Shown piece by piece: positions 34,628 through 43,205 of a stretch of 64,000 bases of DNA. The stretch comes from Catellatospora bangladeshensis (GTDB lineage: Bacteria; Actinomycetota; Actinomycetes; Mycobacteriales; Micromonosporaceae): NCBI RefSeq assembly GCF_016862575.1, contig NZ_BONF01000028.1, positions 62,001-126,000 of the forward strand. Reading direction: 5' to 3'. The notes below the pieces were generated by a model. The model was not told the DNA's origin. It did not search any database and saw only the letters and a list, made by a program, of their open reading frames with translations. A program made the translations under genes and the position numbers. Position 1 is the stretch's first letter; each line of letters begins with the position of its first letter.

Positions 34628-35059
34628 ATGAGTGCTATCCGTCCTACGACCGTCGAGGTCGAGACATCGTTGCGGCTGGTCGCGCCCGACGCGACCTCGC
34701 TTCCGGTGCGGGCGAGTCTTCGCTACGACCCGGTCGACCCGTACGCGGTGCATGTGCTCTTCCACGCCGAATCCGCCGGCGGCGAGGCGGTGAGCTGGTC
34801 GTTCGCCCGCGAACTGCTGGTCACCGGACTCGACGAGCCGGCCGGCATCGGCGACGTGCGGGTCTGGCCCTGGGCCACCCCGCGTGGCGACTTCGTCGCG
34901 CTCGCCCTGTCGTCGCCTGACGGCAACGCGCTCTTCGAGGTCCCGCGGAGCGTCCTGGTGCGCTTCCTGCGCCGCACCTACGTCGTGGTGCCCCGCGGTC
35001 GGGAGACCGACCACCTCGACGTCGACGCGGCGGTCAACCGGCTGCTGGCCGGTCGCTGA
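34628..35059 (+). CDS. SsgA-like (SsgB-type) sporulation and cell-division regulator
   Basis: A 143-residue SsgA-like protein (SALP). The barrel core has VEVETSLRLVAPDATSLPVR, LRYDPVDPYAVHVLFHAESA, FARELLVTGLDEPAGIGDVR and LFEVPRSVLVRFLRRTYVVV. SALPs occur only in morphologically complex actinomycetes; SsgB recruits FtsZ at sporulation septa. The family is well represented in Micromonosporaceae. ATG 34628 has GGGGGGAG at the right distance; the frame stays open to 34541. Confidence 0.92.
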   Translation: MSAIRPTTVEVETSLRLVAPDATSLPVRASLRYDPVDPYAVHVLFHAESAGGEAVSWSFARELLVTGLDEPAGIGDVRVWPWATPRGDFVALALSSPDGNALFEVPRSVLVRFLRRTYVVVPRGRETDHLDVDAAVNRLLAGR

Positions 35060-35143
35060 TCGACCACTGCCCAGCGACGGTCAGTAGGAAGATCAACCCC
35101 TAGCCAGACGAAACCCCGACCGGAGTCCCCGGTCAGCACACCG

Positions 35144-35171
35144 ACGAGGTGCTCGAGGCGGAGCACCTCGT
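35144..35171 (+). terminator. Terminator after the SsgA-like gene
   Basis: ACGAGGTGCTC (35144-35154) pairs with GAGCACCTCGT (35161-35171) across a 6-nt loop. A smaller hairpin, GACCGG-AGTC-CCCGGTC, precedes it. Confidence 0.7.
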
Positions 35172-35215
35172 CTCGTGCGTCCGCGGCCCGGCTCGCGCTG
35201 CCGGGCCCCCGCCAT

Positions 35216-35276
35216 GATCGCTACTTCGTGTCAGAACCTCGGGTCTGGCCGCACCTTCCGACACGAAACCGCGATC
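35216..35276. repeat. Dispersed imperfect palindrome, copy 3
   Basis: GATCGCTACTTCGTGTC (35216-35232) and GACACGAAACCGCGATC (35260-35276) form the arms. It is related to copies at 975 and 12988 and lies just outside the tRNA-Val gene that houses the integrated element. Confidence 0.6.
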
Positions 35277-35365
35277 TTCGCGGGCTTGAGCACGGCGGGC
35301 GCCACGCCGGAGGGGTACCGAGATGCGCGGGGCGCCGGACGTGCTGTAGAGTTCCATCTCGTTGC

Positions 35366-35437
35366 GGGCGATTGGCGCAGCGGGAGCGCGCTTCCTTCAC
35401 ACGGAAGAGGTCACTGGTTCGATCCCAGTATCGCCCA
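35366..35437 (+). tRNA. tRNA-Val (CAC), integration site
   Basis: A 72-nt cloverleaf: acceptor GGGCGAT/ATCGCCC, anticodon arm CTTCC-TTCACAC-GGAAG with anticodon CAC, T-loop GGTTCGATC, discriminator A. Its 3' half is duplicated at 45554-45596, marking it as the attachment site of a 10.2-kb element. Confidence 0.95.
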
Positions 35438-35438
35438 C
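35396..35438 (+). repeat. attL core of the integrated element
   Basis: A 43-bp sequence running from TTCACACGGAAGAGGTCACT to TATCGCCCAC, covering the anticodon loop to the 3' end of tRNA-Val. It is identical to 45554-45596 in direct orientation. With one mismatch, homology extends a further 7 bp to the left (CGCTTC). Confidence 0.85.
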
Positions 35439-35454
35439 AAATATATGCAGGTCA

Positions 35455-35488
35455 GACACCGTATGAAGGGAAACCTTCATACGGTGTC
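35455..35488. repeat. GAAA-loop hairpin beside attL
   Basis: GACACCGTATGAAGG, a GAAA loop, and CCTTCATACGGTGTC form a perfect 15-bp stem 18 nt after the tRNA. A second copy at 45611-45644 differs at three stem positions, all with matching changes on the other arm. It could terminate the tRNA transcript or the integrase transcript. Confidence 0.75.
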
Positions 35489-35534
35489 ATCGATTTCATG
35501 GGACTATTCTGCTCCATTTGTAATGACTCACAAG

Positions 35535-36743
35535 TCACATGGCCGTTACTGGCCTCCGGTGTCCGCCCAGGTTGCGAGGCCTTCGGCCGGTGGGCGATTG
35601 GACCGGTGACCTCTTCCCCTTCATGATCGGCACCTCCTCGGGTGTCCACCAGCGGGCACCGTTGTCCTGCCAGCGCCGCTGCAACGACTCCAGCAGCGCT
35701 GGCTGCATCGCGTCGGTGACGTGGGAGTACACGCCGGCGATACCTGGCATGGCGTGGCCGAGCCGCTGGTTCTTGAGCACCTCAGGGATCCGGTCCTCGT
35801 CCATCCACGTGCGGTGGGCATGCCGCAGGTCGTGGAACCGCAACCCGGCCAGGATCGGCGCCCAGCCGCGGTCTGCGCGGCCGTCGCAGGCCGGCCGCCA
35901 GTAGCGCTGGACGTAGGTCGTGCGCCACATCCAGTCCCCGTCACCGATGCAGAACACCGTGCCGTGCGGATGCGCCGCCAGCAGGATGCCCAAGCCTTCG
36001 ACGAGGAACGGCGGCAGTGCGATCTGGCGCACCGACGCCGCTGTCTTCGGGTCGCCCAGCCACCTGTCGCCGCCCTCCTCGTGCAACGCGCCGACCTTGG
36101 GCACGACGTCGACGACGCCGGTATCCAGGTGCACGTTGCGCCGGTCTAGGCCGAGCAGCTCGCCGATCCTCGCCCCGGTGTAGGCCGCTGTCATGACGAG
36201 GGTCCGGGTGATCAGGTCGGGCATCCGGCAGGCGATCTGCCACACCTGCTCGGGCGTGGCCACTGGCCGTGGGACGGTGATGCCGTCGCGCAGTCGGAGC
36301 CTGCCGGTGGGGTCGAAGTACAGGTAGTGCTCCTCGATCGCCTCCCGAAGCACGAGCCCGAGCAGCGTCACGACCGACCGGACGCTGACCGGCGCGAGCC
36401 GGGCCCGCAGGTCCAGGGCGAAGGCTTTGACGTCGTTGCGGCTGATCTCGTCCAGGTGCCGATCGCCGAAGCGCGGCAGGATGTGCACCCGCAGCATCGA
36501 CTCATACCGGGCCAGGGTCACCGGCCCGGCCGTGTGCGAGGGCAGCCACATGTTTACCCACTGCCGCAGCGTCGGCGCTGGCACGTCAGCCAGGTACCGG
36601 CGGATCCCCCGCCGCACTGCGGCCAGCTGCGCCAGCCGCGCGTTCGCCTCGGCCTCGGTCGGGTACGTCGAGTCGGTGACGGTCCGGCCGCGATACCGGC
36701 GTCGCACCCGGAAACTGCGTCCTGTGTTCTCCATCCACGCCAT
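35535..36743 (-). CDS. int: Tyrosine site-specific recombinase (integrase)
   Basis: A 402-residue phage-type integrase. The N-terminal arm-binding part has RSFRVRRRYRGRTVTDSTYP; the SAM-like core-binding domain is about residues 58-145. The catalytic domain has Arg192 (TGARIGELLGLD), the H-x-x-R box HDLRHAH (about 304-310, Arg307), a G-H at 329-330 and Tyr339 (AGVYSHV). It lies directly inside attL, transcribed toward it, as is usual for tRNA-targeting elements. ATG 36743 is chosen; the open frame continues to 36845 without a site. No excisionase gene was found. Confidence 0.92.
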   Translation of the reverse strand: MAWMENTGRSFRVRRRYRGRTVTDSTYPTEAEANARLAQLAAVRRGIRRYLADVPAPTLRQWVNMWLPSHTAGPVTLARYESMLRVHILPRFGDRHLDEISRNDVKAFALDLRARLAPVSVRSVVTLLGLVLREAIEEHYLYFDPTGRLRLRDGITVPRPVATPEQVWQIACRMPDLITRTLVMTAAYTGARIGELLGLDRRNVHLDTGVVDVVPKVGALHEEGGDRWLGDPKTAASVRQIALPPFLVEGLGILLAAHPHGTVFCIGDGDWMWRTTYVQRYWRPACDGRADRGWAPILAGLRFHDLRHAHRTWMDEDRIPEVLKNQRLGHAMPGIAGVYSHVTDAMQPALLESLQRRWQDNGARWWTPEEVPIMKGKRSPVQSPTGRRPRNLGGHRRPVTAM

Positions 36744-36869
36744 GATGATCACCCCCTGATAGCCGTCAAAGCACAGGCGGCAGGCATCGGCCTGGAGGCT
36801 AGTGTCTCGGGGGTGGCGCTGGCTTCCGGCGGCCCTTCTGATCACGCTATGGCCCCTGCGGCGTCAGGG

Positions 36870-37420
36870 ATCTTACGAGCTGATTACCGCTGGAGCGTCA
36901 GCGCGCTCGGTGAAGCGCGCTGGTCTCGTACACCGATGTCCGTCAAGCAGTCCTTCGACAGACGCTGCCGGCCGTCGTTGACGCCGACGGCTCCCGGCTG
37001 CCCCGCGACTACATCCTTTTCGCAGGCACGCCGGTGCTGATCCCGACATCGTGACGTTCCGGTGGAGTGCCGGCTGTTCGTCTTCGACGCCATAGTCCAC
37101 GCCGCCAGCCGCTACGCGATCAACGGCTGGCTGGACCCGGCTCCCCTCGACGCGTGCCTACACCGCGACGCGGTCTCGACTTCGGCGTAATTCTGCTCGA
37201 GGGCTGCGCGGATAGCCGGCCCAGCGCCGTCGTCGACGTCAGCCTGGTCAGCGACATCGACCGCGGCGAGGAGCACTGGGCCGCGGCCGAAGCGAGCATG
37301 GCCTGGTTCAGCACGAGCCACGCCGCCGACCCCGGCCGGGTCCTCGACACGGTGCTCCGCGAAGTCGGACCGCATGATCGCCTCGCCGCCCGCGACGAGC
37401 CTTCGAGGGTCTTGTCATCG
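36870..37420. pseudogene. Decayed coding region inside the element
   Basis: No intact gene is visible, but short protein-like runs occur in shifting plus-strand frames: AVLRQTLPAVVDADGSRLPR near 36950-37010, ECRLFVFDAIVHAASRYAIN near 37060-37120, and DIDRGEEHWAAAEASMAWFS near 37255-37315. The last run is also present, inverted and diverged, at 43040-43200. This looks like a gene lost through frameshifts. The parent family was not recognised. Confidence 0.4.
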
Positions 37421-37540
37421 ACCGATTCCATCTACCTGCAAAGACGTCCGTCCTACAGGGTGATTCGGCCTCTAGGCTGGGCGCCGAACGGCACAGATGC
37501 AGGTGTCCGACTGATCTTCCGACGCACGCGACTGAGCTCA

Positions 37541-38845
37541 CTATGGATTGGTCCGGCGCGTGCGTCTGCGAGGTGTTCGCGCGGGGGCTGGGACGTGGCT
37601 CGGGCGGCAGACGATGATGACGTCGGTGATGTTGGGGAGGTCGAGGAGGGCTCTGCGGGTAGTGCCGTGTTCCTGGACGGAGACGGACTCGTCGTAGATG
37701 AAGACGGTCATCTTGCGGTACGGACCGTTGCCGGTCAGGTAGGCGACGTAGTCCTCGTAGATCTCCTTCTCGAAGGTCTTGAAGTCGGCGGCTTTGCGGG
37801 CGTACTTGACCTCGATGAGCAGGCCGAGGGAAGGGATTCCGAAGTCGGCTCGGTAGGTGCTGTGGCCTCGCTTGCGCAGCGTCTCCTCGTCCACGAGGTC
37901 GTCGAAGACGGGCCGGAGCATGATCCAGATGATGTTCTGGACTTCGCGTTCGGAGGTGATAGGCCAGCGGACGGGGTTGTCGAGGTCGTCGCCGTCGTAG
38001 CGCCATTGGCGCATGGCGTCTTCGAAGCGGCTGAGCAGGACACCGACGTGGTTGCGGCTGAGGACGAGCTCGTCGACGCTGGCGGTCACGATCTGCGCGG
38101 CGGCCTCCATCAGCAGGGCGGCTCGTGGAGCGGATACCTGCCCTGTCTGGCCGAGGGCGATGGTGGTGAGGATCTTCGACTGAAGACGACGCAGGTCGTT
38201 GGGGTCCTTCACGGACAGGCTCTTGGCCGAGGAAGCCAGCCAGTGCAGGCCGGCGAGGTCGACGGGGTCGTCGCTGCTGAGGATGTCGGGTTTGAGGACG
38301 GGCGCGGTGTCGAGGACCTGGCGGGCGTGCTCCTGGAAGACGCCCAGCAGCAGGTTTGCGGGTTGCAGGCGGGGGTCGTGCAGGACGTCGGCGAGCCAGG
38401 CCCGCGCCGGGGGTACGTCCTCGTGGGCCGCGGTGACAGCGAGGGCGAGGCCGACGATCTGGGCAGGGTCGTTGACGAAGGTCACCCCGTCGGTCTGGAA
38501 GGGGTTCTTGCGCATGAGCGGCGGGAGGCCAGCGGCCAGGTGCCGGCGGGCGGCCTGTGCGGCGGGGGAGGGGAACGAGGTGAGGCCGTAGCCGAGGACG
38601 GCGAGGCCGTGGGCGTGGGCGAGCCGGTGCTCGTTGTCGGCCATCCACTGCTCGCTCATCGGGTCGACGTTCCACGGGACGCTCAGGCGCCGTGCGCCGA
38701 GGATGTGGTGAGCGAGTAGTCCGTCGAGGTTGCCCGGCTTGTTTGCCTGCAGGACGAGTTCTTCCAGGCCGGTGAGCTGGGCGGTGAGGAGCGTACCGGT
38801 GTCGGCGCGCGTGGCCGGGCTCGCGTCTTCGATCACAGGAACCAC
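37541..38845 (-). CDS. PD-(D/E)XK nuclease (DpnII/MboI-like), pAgo-associated
   Basis: A 434-residue protein. The N-terminal about 285 residues are helical and of no recognised family. The C-terminal about 140 residues match the DpnII/MboI-like restriction endonuclease fold, with catalytic Asp334 (YRADFGIP) and Glu345-x-Lys347 (LIEVKYAR), then KMTVFIYDESVSVQEH and DVIIVCRPSHVP. The tail is Arg/Thr-rich. It overlaps the pAgo gene by 13 bp (GTG 38845; GTG 38836 is an alternative), so the two are translationally coupled. The natural reading is that it is the DNA-degrading effector of the pAgo, as in long-B pAgo/nuclease systems. Confidence 0.8.
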   Translation of the reverse strand: MVPVIEDASPATRADTGTLLTAQLTGLEELVLQANKPGNLDGLLAHHILGARRLSVPWNVDPMSEQWMADNEHRLAHAHGLAVLGYGLTSFPSPAAQAARRHLAAGLPPLMRKNPFQTDGVTFVNDPAQIVGLALAVTAAHEDVPPARAWLADVLHDPRLQPANLLLGVFQEHARQVLDTAPVLKPDILSSDDPVDLAGLHWLASSAKSLSVKDPNDLRRLQSKILTTIALGQTGQVSAPRAALLMEAAAQIVTASVDELVLSRNHVGVLLSRFEDAMRQWRYDGDDLDNPVRWPITSEREVQNIIWIMLRPVFDDLVDEETLRKRGHSTYRADFGIPSLGLLIEVKYARKAADFKTFEKEIYEDYVAYLTGNGPYRKMTVFIYDESVSVQEHGTTRRALLDLPNITDVIIVCRPSHVPAPARTPRRRTRRTNP

Positions 38846-41142
38846 CTGCTGGAGCGCAGCTTCGTGGTGATGGCGTCGAGGTTCCAGTACTTCACGTAGC
38901 GCAGATGGCCGAGAAGGTCAGCGATCAGGTCGGAGTACATGATCGTCACCGGGATGCGGGACGGGTACATGTTGCGCCAGGACATGAAGGTGAACCGGTA
39001 GACCTGCCGGGCCAGGTACTCGATGTCGGTGAAGGTCGACTCGCGGTGGAGCTTGAGCAGCAGGGGCCGGGGCGCGCCGTGCATGGCGCTCTTGAGGTCC
39101 ATGGGCCCGCCTACGGCGATGAGCATCTCCCGGTGCCCTATCGGCACCGCGTAGCCACGGTCGGGGACATAGTGGCCCTTGGCCGGGCCGCCGCCGGGGC
39201 CCCAGCTGTTGGCGACGCCGTTGCTGGCCCGGTCGAACATGACCCAGTCGTGGTCGGTGCTGACATGCAGGAACGCGAACTCGACCTTGGCGTACTCGCG
39301 GGTGAGCCGCTCGACGAGGTTCTTTACCGCGACGGCTTCGATGTCCTTGAGCGGTTTGAAGACATGGAATACCAGCCGGAGCTCGTCACCCTTCTGCCAG
39401 GCGTTGCGGACCTTGATGTCCTCGATGCACTCGGTCAGCGACTGCAGTAGTTCTTGTGGGTAGTCGGCGTAGTCGGCGTCGCGGGACTTGTTGGACAGCA
39501 GGTAGTTGCCGTCGGAGCTGAAGACGGTGGTGATCCCGACGATCCGCTCGACGTCGTCTGAGCCACCGGCCTTGACGTGGGCACTGCCGATGCCGATGAC
39601 GAGTTCGTGGGCGAGGGCGCGGGGCGCGGCGATCACGAACGGGATACCGCCGAGCTTGGCGTAGCAGGCCAGCGCGATGCTGTTGAGCGGGTAGGCGAGT
39701 TTGCTCTGCCGGACCGTCTCGATCCGGACCTCCTGCACGGGCACGCCCTGGCCCATGAAGGTGGACTTGGCCACCAGGTATGGGCTGTCGTTGCCAGCCA
39801 GGTGCGTCTGCGCCTCGCTGGTGATCACGATGGCCAGGTCCACGTTGCCGTCTTGCAGGGCGTCTTTGCACGCCCGCCGGTATGCCGCGGCGTCGGTGGG
39901 CCCGCCGTCGAAGGCGTGCATGACCCAGTCGCAGCCGGAGAGGTGGTACTTGCGGATGAAGCCCTGGCTGAAGACCTTCTCGCCCTGCACCCCGTAGAGG
40001 AACTTGGTCATGAAGTTCTCCACCACGCCCTTGTGGACGCGGGGCGTGACGATGGCGATCTTCGGCTTCTTCTTGGCGAAGAACTCCACGTCGAACGGGC
40101 CGTACTGGTCCAGGCCCTTGTCAGGGGACGACGGGTGGTTCTTGTCGCCTGCCTGATCGAACCGGAACGTCGGCGTCTCGTACCGGCTCCAGCTGGCGGT
40201 GCGTCCCGTGCTCGACCCGACCGGCACCTCGATGGAGATCGACAGCCCGGTGGCGATCTCGATCGGCTGCTTGGTCAGCCGCTTGCCGATCTCAATCGTC
40301 TTGTCGTACCGGCCGAAGGCACCCAGCAGGTCGAAGGTGGCCTTCTCCAGCTCTTTGGCGATCCGTGTCCCGTCGGCGCCCGCCAGGGCGGCGATGACGT
40401 CGTTGAAAGCGTCGCGCCGGCTGGCCAGCCACGCCTGATCGGCGCGGACACGGCTCACACCAGGGGCGTCGCGCAGGATCAGGAAGCCGTTCTCGACACG
40501 CTCGATCGCACCGGCGTTGCGGCGGGCGGCGAGGGCGTCCAGCTCCGGGTCCAGCTCGATCGTTTCGTCGAGATGCATGACGTCGAAGCCGGTGACCTTG
40601 ACGCCACGCTGGATCAGGTCGGCGACCGTCATGTCGATCTCGTAACGGGTCTTCACACCGACGATGACCCCAGGGCAGTTCGACGGGCCGGCGACCCGCG
40701 CGTCCAGGCGGAACTGCGGGAATACGTGCAGCTTCGCCAGGTCCTCCTGGCGTCGGCCCCGGACCGACGGCTCCAGCAGGTCCCTGCCCTTGAGCCGCGA
40801 CACGAACTCCGGCGGGTAGCGGCGGCGCAGCTTGTAACCCCAGCCCAGCACCGCCCGGGTGAGGGCCTCCTGGACCAGGCGCATCGTCAGGCTTCGGTGG
40901 TCCCGCGTGGCGAACGAGGTCGCCTCGCCATGTATATCGGCCGCGGCGGTGAGGGGGATGCAGGCGATCCCGTCCCTCGTCCTGGTGACCACGTGGGTGC
41001 CGACCAGCTTCTGCTGAAGGTCGCGGAGCTGCTCCGACGACTCGAACTCGACCAGCCCGCCGTCAAACCGGTCGGCCGAGAACGCGACCGGCAGGAAGTT
41101 GAAGGCCAGCATGGGCGAGGTGGACCGGCGGTACTCGTTCAA
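38833..41142 (-). CDS. Long prokaryotic Argonaute, catalytically inactive PIWI (long-B type)
   Basis: About 769 residues. The N and PAZ-like regions occupy the first about 340. The MID domain follows, with PKIAIVTPRVHKG and a likely 5'-phosphate site in YLVAKSTFMGQGVPVQ (conserved Lys and Gln). The PIWI domain includes GGIPFVIAAPRALAHELVIG, LVFHVFKPLKDIEAVA, VEFAFLHVSTDHDWVMFD and SWRNMYPSRIPVTIMYSDLI. The first catalytic Asp (usually GIDxS) is replaced in VIGIGSAH, and the third (usually HRDG-like) in FHVFKP, so target slicing is unlikely. TTG 41142 follows GGAGAGG; GTG 41211 is an in-frame alternative. It is encoded just upstream of a nuclease. Confidence 0.85.
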   Translation of the reverse strand: MNEYRRSTSPMLAFNFLPVAFSADRFDGGLVEFESSEQLRDLQQKLVGTHVVTRTRDGIACIPLTAAADIHGEATSFATRDHRSLTMRLVQEALTRAVLGWGYKLRRRYPPEFVSRLKGRDLLEPSVRGRRQEDLAKLHVFPQFRLDARVAGPSNCPGVIVGVKTRYEIDMTVADLIQRGVKVTGFDVMHLDETIELDPELDALAARRNAGAIERVENGFLILRDAPGVSRVRADQAWLASRRDAFNDVIAALAGADGTRIAKELEKATFDLLGAFGRYDKTIEIGKRLTKQPIEIATGLSISIEVPVGSSTGRTASWSRYETPTFRFDQAGDKNHPSSPDKGLDQYGPFDVEFFAKKKPKIAIVTPRVHKGVVENFMTKFLYGVQGEKVFSQGFIRKYHLSGCDWVMHAFDGGPTDAAAYRRACKDALQDGNVDLAIVITSEAQTHLAGNDSPYLVAKSTFMGQGVPVQEVRIETVRQSKLAYPLNSIALACYAKLGGIPFVIAAPRALAHELVIGIGSAHVKAGGSDDVERIVGITTVFSSDGNYLLSNKSRDADYADYPQELLQSLTECIEDIKVRNAWQKGDELRLVFHVFKPLKDIEAVAVKNLVERLTREYAKVEFAFLHVSTDHDWVMFDRASNGVANSWGPGGGPAKGHYVPDRGYAVPIGHREMLIAVGGPMDLKSAMHGAPRPLLLKLHRESTFTDIEYLARQVYRFTFMSWRNMYPSRIPVTIMYSDLIADLLGHLRYVKYWNLDAITTKLRSSRWFL

Positions 41143-41337
41143 CGGGGCATCACCCTCTCCCGCGACCTCGGCTGGGACCGCGGGCGACCGGAAGGCCGGT
41201 TCGCTCCCCACCGAGCTGACTAACTGAGCATCGTCTCACCGAGCTGCGACAGTTCCCGCAGCCAGCGCTGACAGCAGGCGCCCCGCCGGACCCGCCGCCC
41301 TCGACAGGCGGGTCTGGCGTGCATCGGCGACCTCGGA

Positions 41338-42447
41338 CTAAGCCGCTGGCCGCCGGTGATCGCGGTACCGGAAGGCGTTGCCGAGCTGCGACTTCCACCA
41401 GCTGACGAGGTCCGAGTCGGAGCGCTCGGTCACCAGGTCCGCGCCAGCGGTGGCCGTGTCGGCCAACTCGACCTCCGCCAGCGGCATGTCGCCGAGCATC
41501 AGGATCTCCGCGTCCACGGTCACCTGCAGGATCTCGCCCGCCTTGGTCGCGGCGGTGTACGGGAACCCTCCGGCGACGTCCCACGCGACCTGCTCGGCGG
41601 AGTCGAGGAACGACTGGTTGTGGAAGCCGAGATCGGTCCAGCCCACCAGCAGCGTCGTACCGTCGGCCCGCACCGCCCGCCGGATCTGCCTCCCCCTACC
41701 GGTGGGCGCCATGATCGTCCATCGGTCGAGGAGCTGCTCGTTGAACTCGGCCCAGGTCGGCCAGTACGGGTGGCGGCACTCGTACTCGTGCTCGATGAAC
41801 GCCACCAGGGGGAAGCCCTCGATGTCGCCGTCATCGGCGCGGCGGGTCAGCGAGGGGTCACACCGGTCGAAGAACCGCACCACCGCCATGAGCGTCTCGA
41901 TCACCAGCCGACCGCCGACCGAGTCCCGGTATCGGTCGTGGGCTCCTGGTGCGGTCTTGTCCTGCGCACCCCCCTTCTGGATCTCGGGGGGCAGGTCACC
42001 GTACTCGTGCCACTGCGGGAAGACCCGCCACCCGTCCTTGCCGAACCCGCTGACGAGGCGGGGCGAGCCCATCTCGATCGGCGTGTGGGCGTGGATCTCA
42101 GCGTTGCGGACCAGCACGACCCCCCGGACCACCCGGCCGTCCGGATCATCGGTCCACATCTGGACGTAACGTGCGCGATCAGGCCCGCTGAGCAGCTCCA
42201 CGAAGAGGGTGTCGATCGTCCGGGCGGCGGCCAGCGCGGCGGCGGTGTCGTTGACGACCTGCTCGCAGTCGAGGTGGAAATGGCCTGGGTGCAGCTCGAC
42301 GTCGCTGCGGACGGTGGCGATCCAGACCCGCTGGACGGCGTCGGTCAACGCGCGGTACTTCTGTCGCAGCTTCTCCCGCGCGGGTCCAGGCGGGATCGGG
42401 AAGAGGCCGGGGGTGGTGGCGTCGGGTTGGCCGGAGTTGAGCGGCAT
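41338..42447 (-). CDS. Uncharacterised element protein, possible HEPN-like motif
   Basis: A 369-residue protein of no recognised family. The N-terminal half is helical (AREKLRQKYRALTDAVQRVW) and contains VVLVRNAEIHAHTP (about residues 133-146). That R-N-x-x-x-H arrangement resembles the RX4-6H active site of HEPN ribonucleases. The C-terminal half is beta-rich (WTDLGFHNQSFLDSAEQVAW, ILQVTVDAEILMLGDMPLAE). It lies 195 bp upstream of the pAgo gene on the same strand and may be co-expressed. ATG 42447 is chosen although its ribosome-binding site is weak; the frame stays open to 42591. Confidence 0.5.
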   Translation of the reverse strand: MPLNSGQPDATTPGLFPIPPGPAREKLRQKYRALTDAVQRVWIATVRSDVELHPGHFHLDCEQVVNDTAAALAAARTIDTLFVELLSGPDRARYVQMWTDDPDGRVVRGVVLVRNAEIHAHTPIEMGSPRLVSGFGKDGWRVFPQWHEYGDLPPEIQKGGAQDKTAPGAHDRYRDSVGGRLVIETLMAVVRFFDRCDPSLTRRADDGDIEGFPLVAFIEHEYECRHPYWPTWAEFNEQLLDRWTIMAPTGRGRQIRRAVRADGTTLLVGWTDLGFHNQSFLDSAEQVAWDVAGGFPYTAATKAGEILQVTVDAEILMLGDMPLAEVELADTATAGADLVTERSDSDLVSWWKSQLGNAFRYRDHRRPAA

Positions 42448-43205
42448 CTGCAGGTCTACCTTCGTGACCTCACCCGTGTGAAGGCAAGAATTCCAGCTTA
42501 CACGTCCAATGTCCTCAGACCCGATGCCGGGGTGGCGAGCACGCCTCGGGCCAGGCCGGGTGGGGATGCCCGGCCCGGAGGGACCGGGCACCCTCTGCTT
42601 TAGTCGATCATGAGGTGCATGCCGCCTGCTGTGGTGAAGGGGGACGATCGCGGCGTTCTCCAGCCTTCACCTCGACCCAGCGGCGAGGGCGAGGCCTCCC
42701 GCGACGGCGATGTTCTGCGCGGATAGCGCTGCCCAGCGCTGTCGTCGTCGGCATGGTCAGCGGTGCCGACTGCGCCTGGCTGCTGACCCAAGGGCGGGAG
42801 ATGTTCGAATTCGCTGCCGCCGATCTCGACACTCTCGCGAATCTGCTGGTGGTCCAGCTCGTCGCGGCCGATGGCAGGGGAGGCGGAATGCGAGTCCCTG
42901 TACGGCGTGGTCTGGCACGCCTACGAAGCCGCGATGGGAAGCAGCGAACTGCCGTATCTGGTCACCGGCCCCTTGTCCATGTGCCGGGGGGAGTTGATCC
43001 ATCGCGCATGCCGTGGCGCGAGAGTCAGCCAAAGGTGGTGGGACCTCGGGTAGAAACCTTGTCGCGTGCGGCGAGGCGGTCGCGCGGGAGCACCACGTCG
43101 AGGAACCCGGTCGGCGGCGTAGCTGGTGCTGTAACCAGGCCATGTTCGCCTCGACCACGGCCCAGTGCTCCTCGCTGCGGGCGGAGCTGACGGCAGCCGC
43201 CGTGA
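42448..43205. other. Gene-poor, decayed segment of the element
   Basis: No intact gene. On the plus strand, protein-like runs occur in two frames: CAWLLTQGREMFEFAAADLD near 42770-42830 and ESLYGVVWHAYEAAMGSSEL near 42890-42950. On the minus strand, 43040-43200 is the inverted relative of 37240-37410 (EEHWAVVEANMAWLQ). It probably also holds the promoter of the uncharacterised gene near 42480-42520, where AT content rises. Confidence 0.45.

Noticed and set aside
35605-35622. An att-like block (GTGACCTCTTCC) inside the 3' end of the integrase gene, also present in the truncated copy
   Set aside because: It shares only about 12 bp with the att core in inverse orientation and is explained by coding sequence conserved between the two integrases. 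It is not a boundary.
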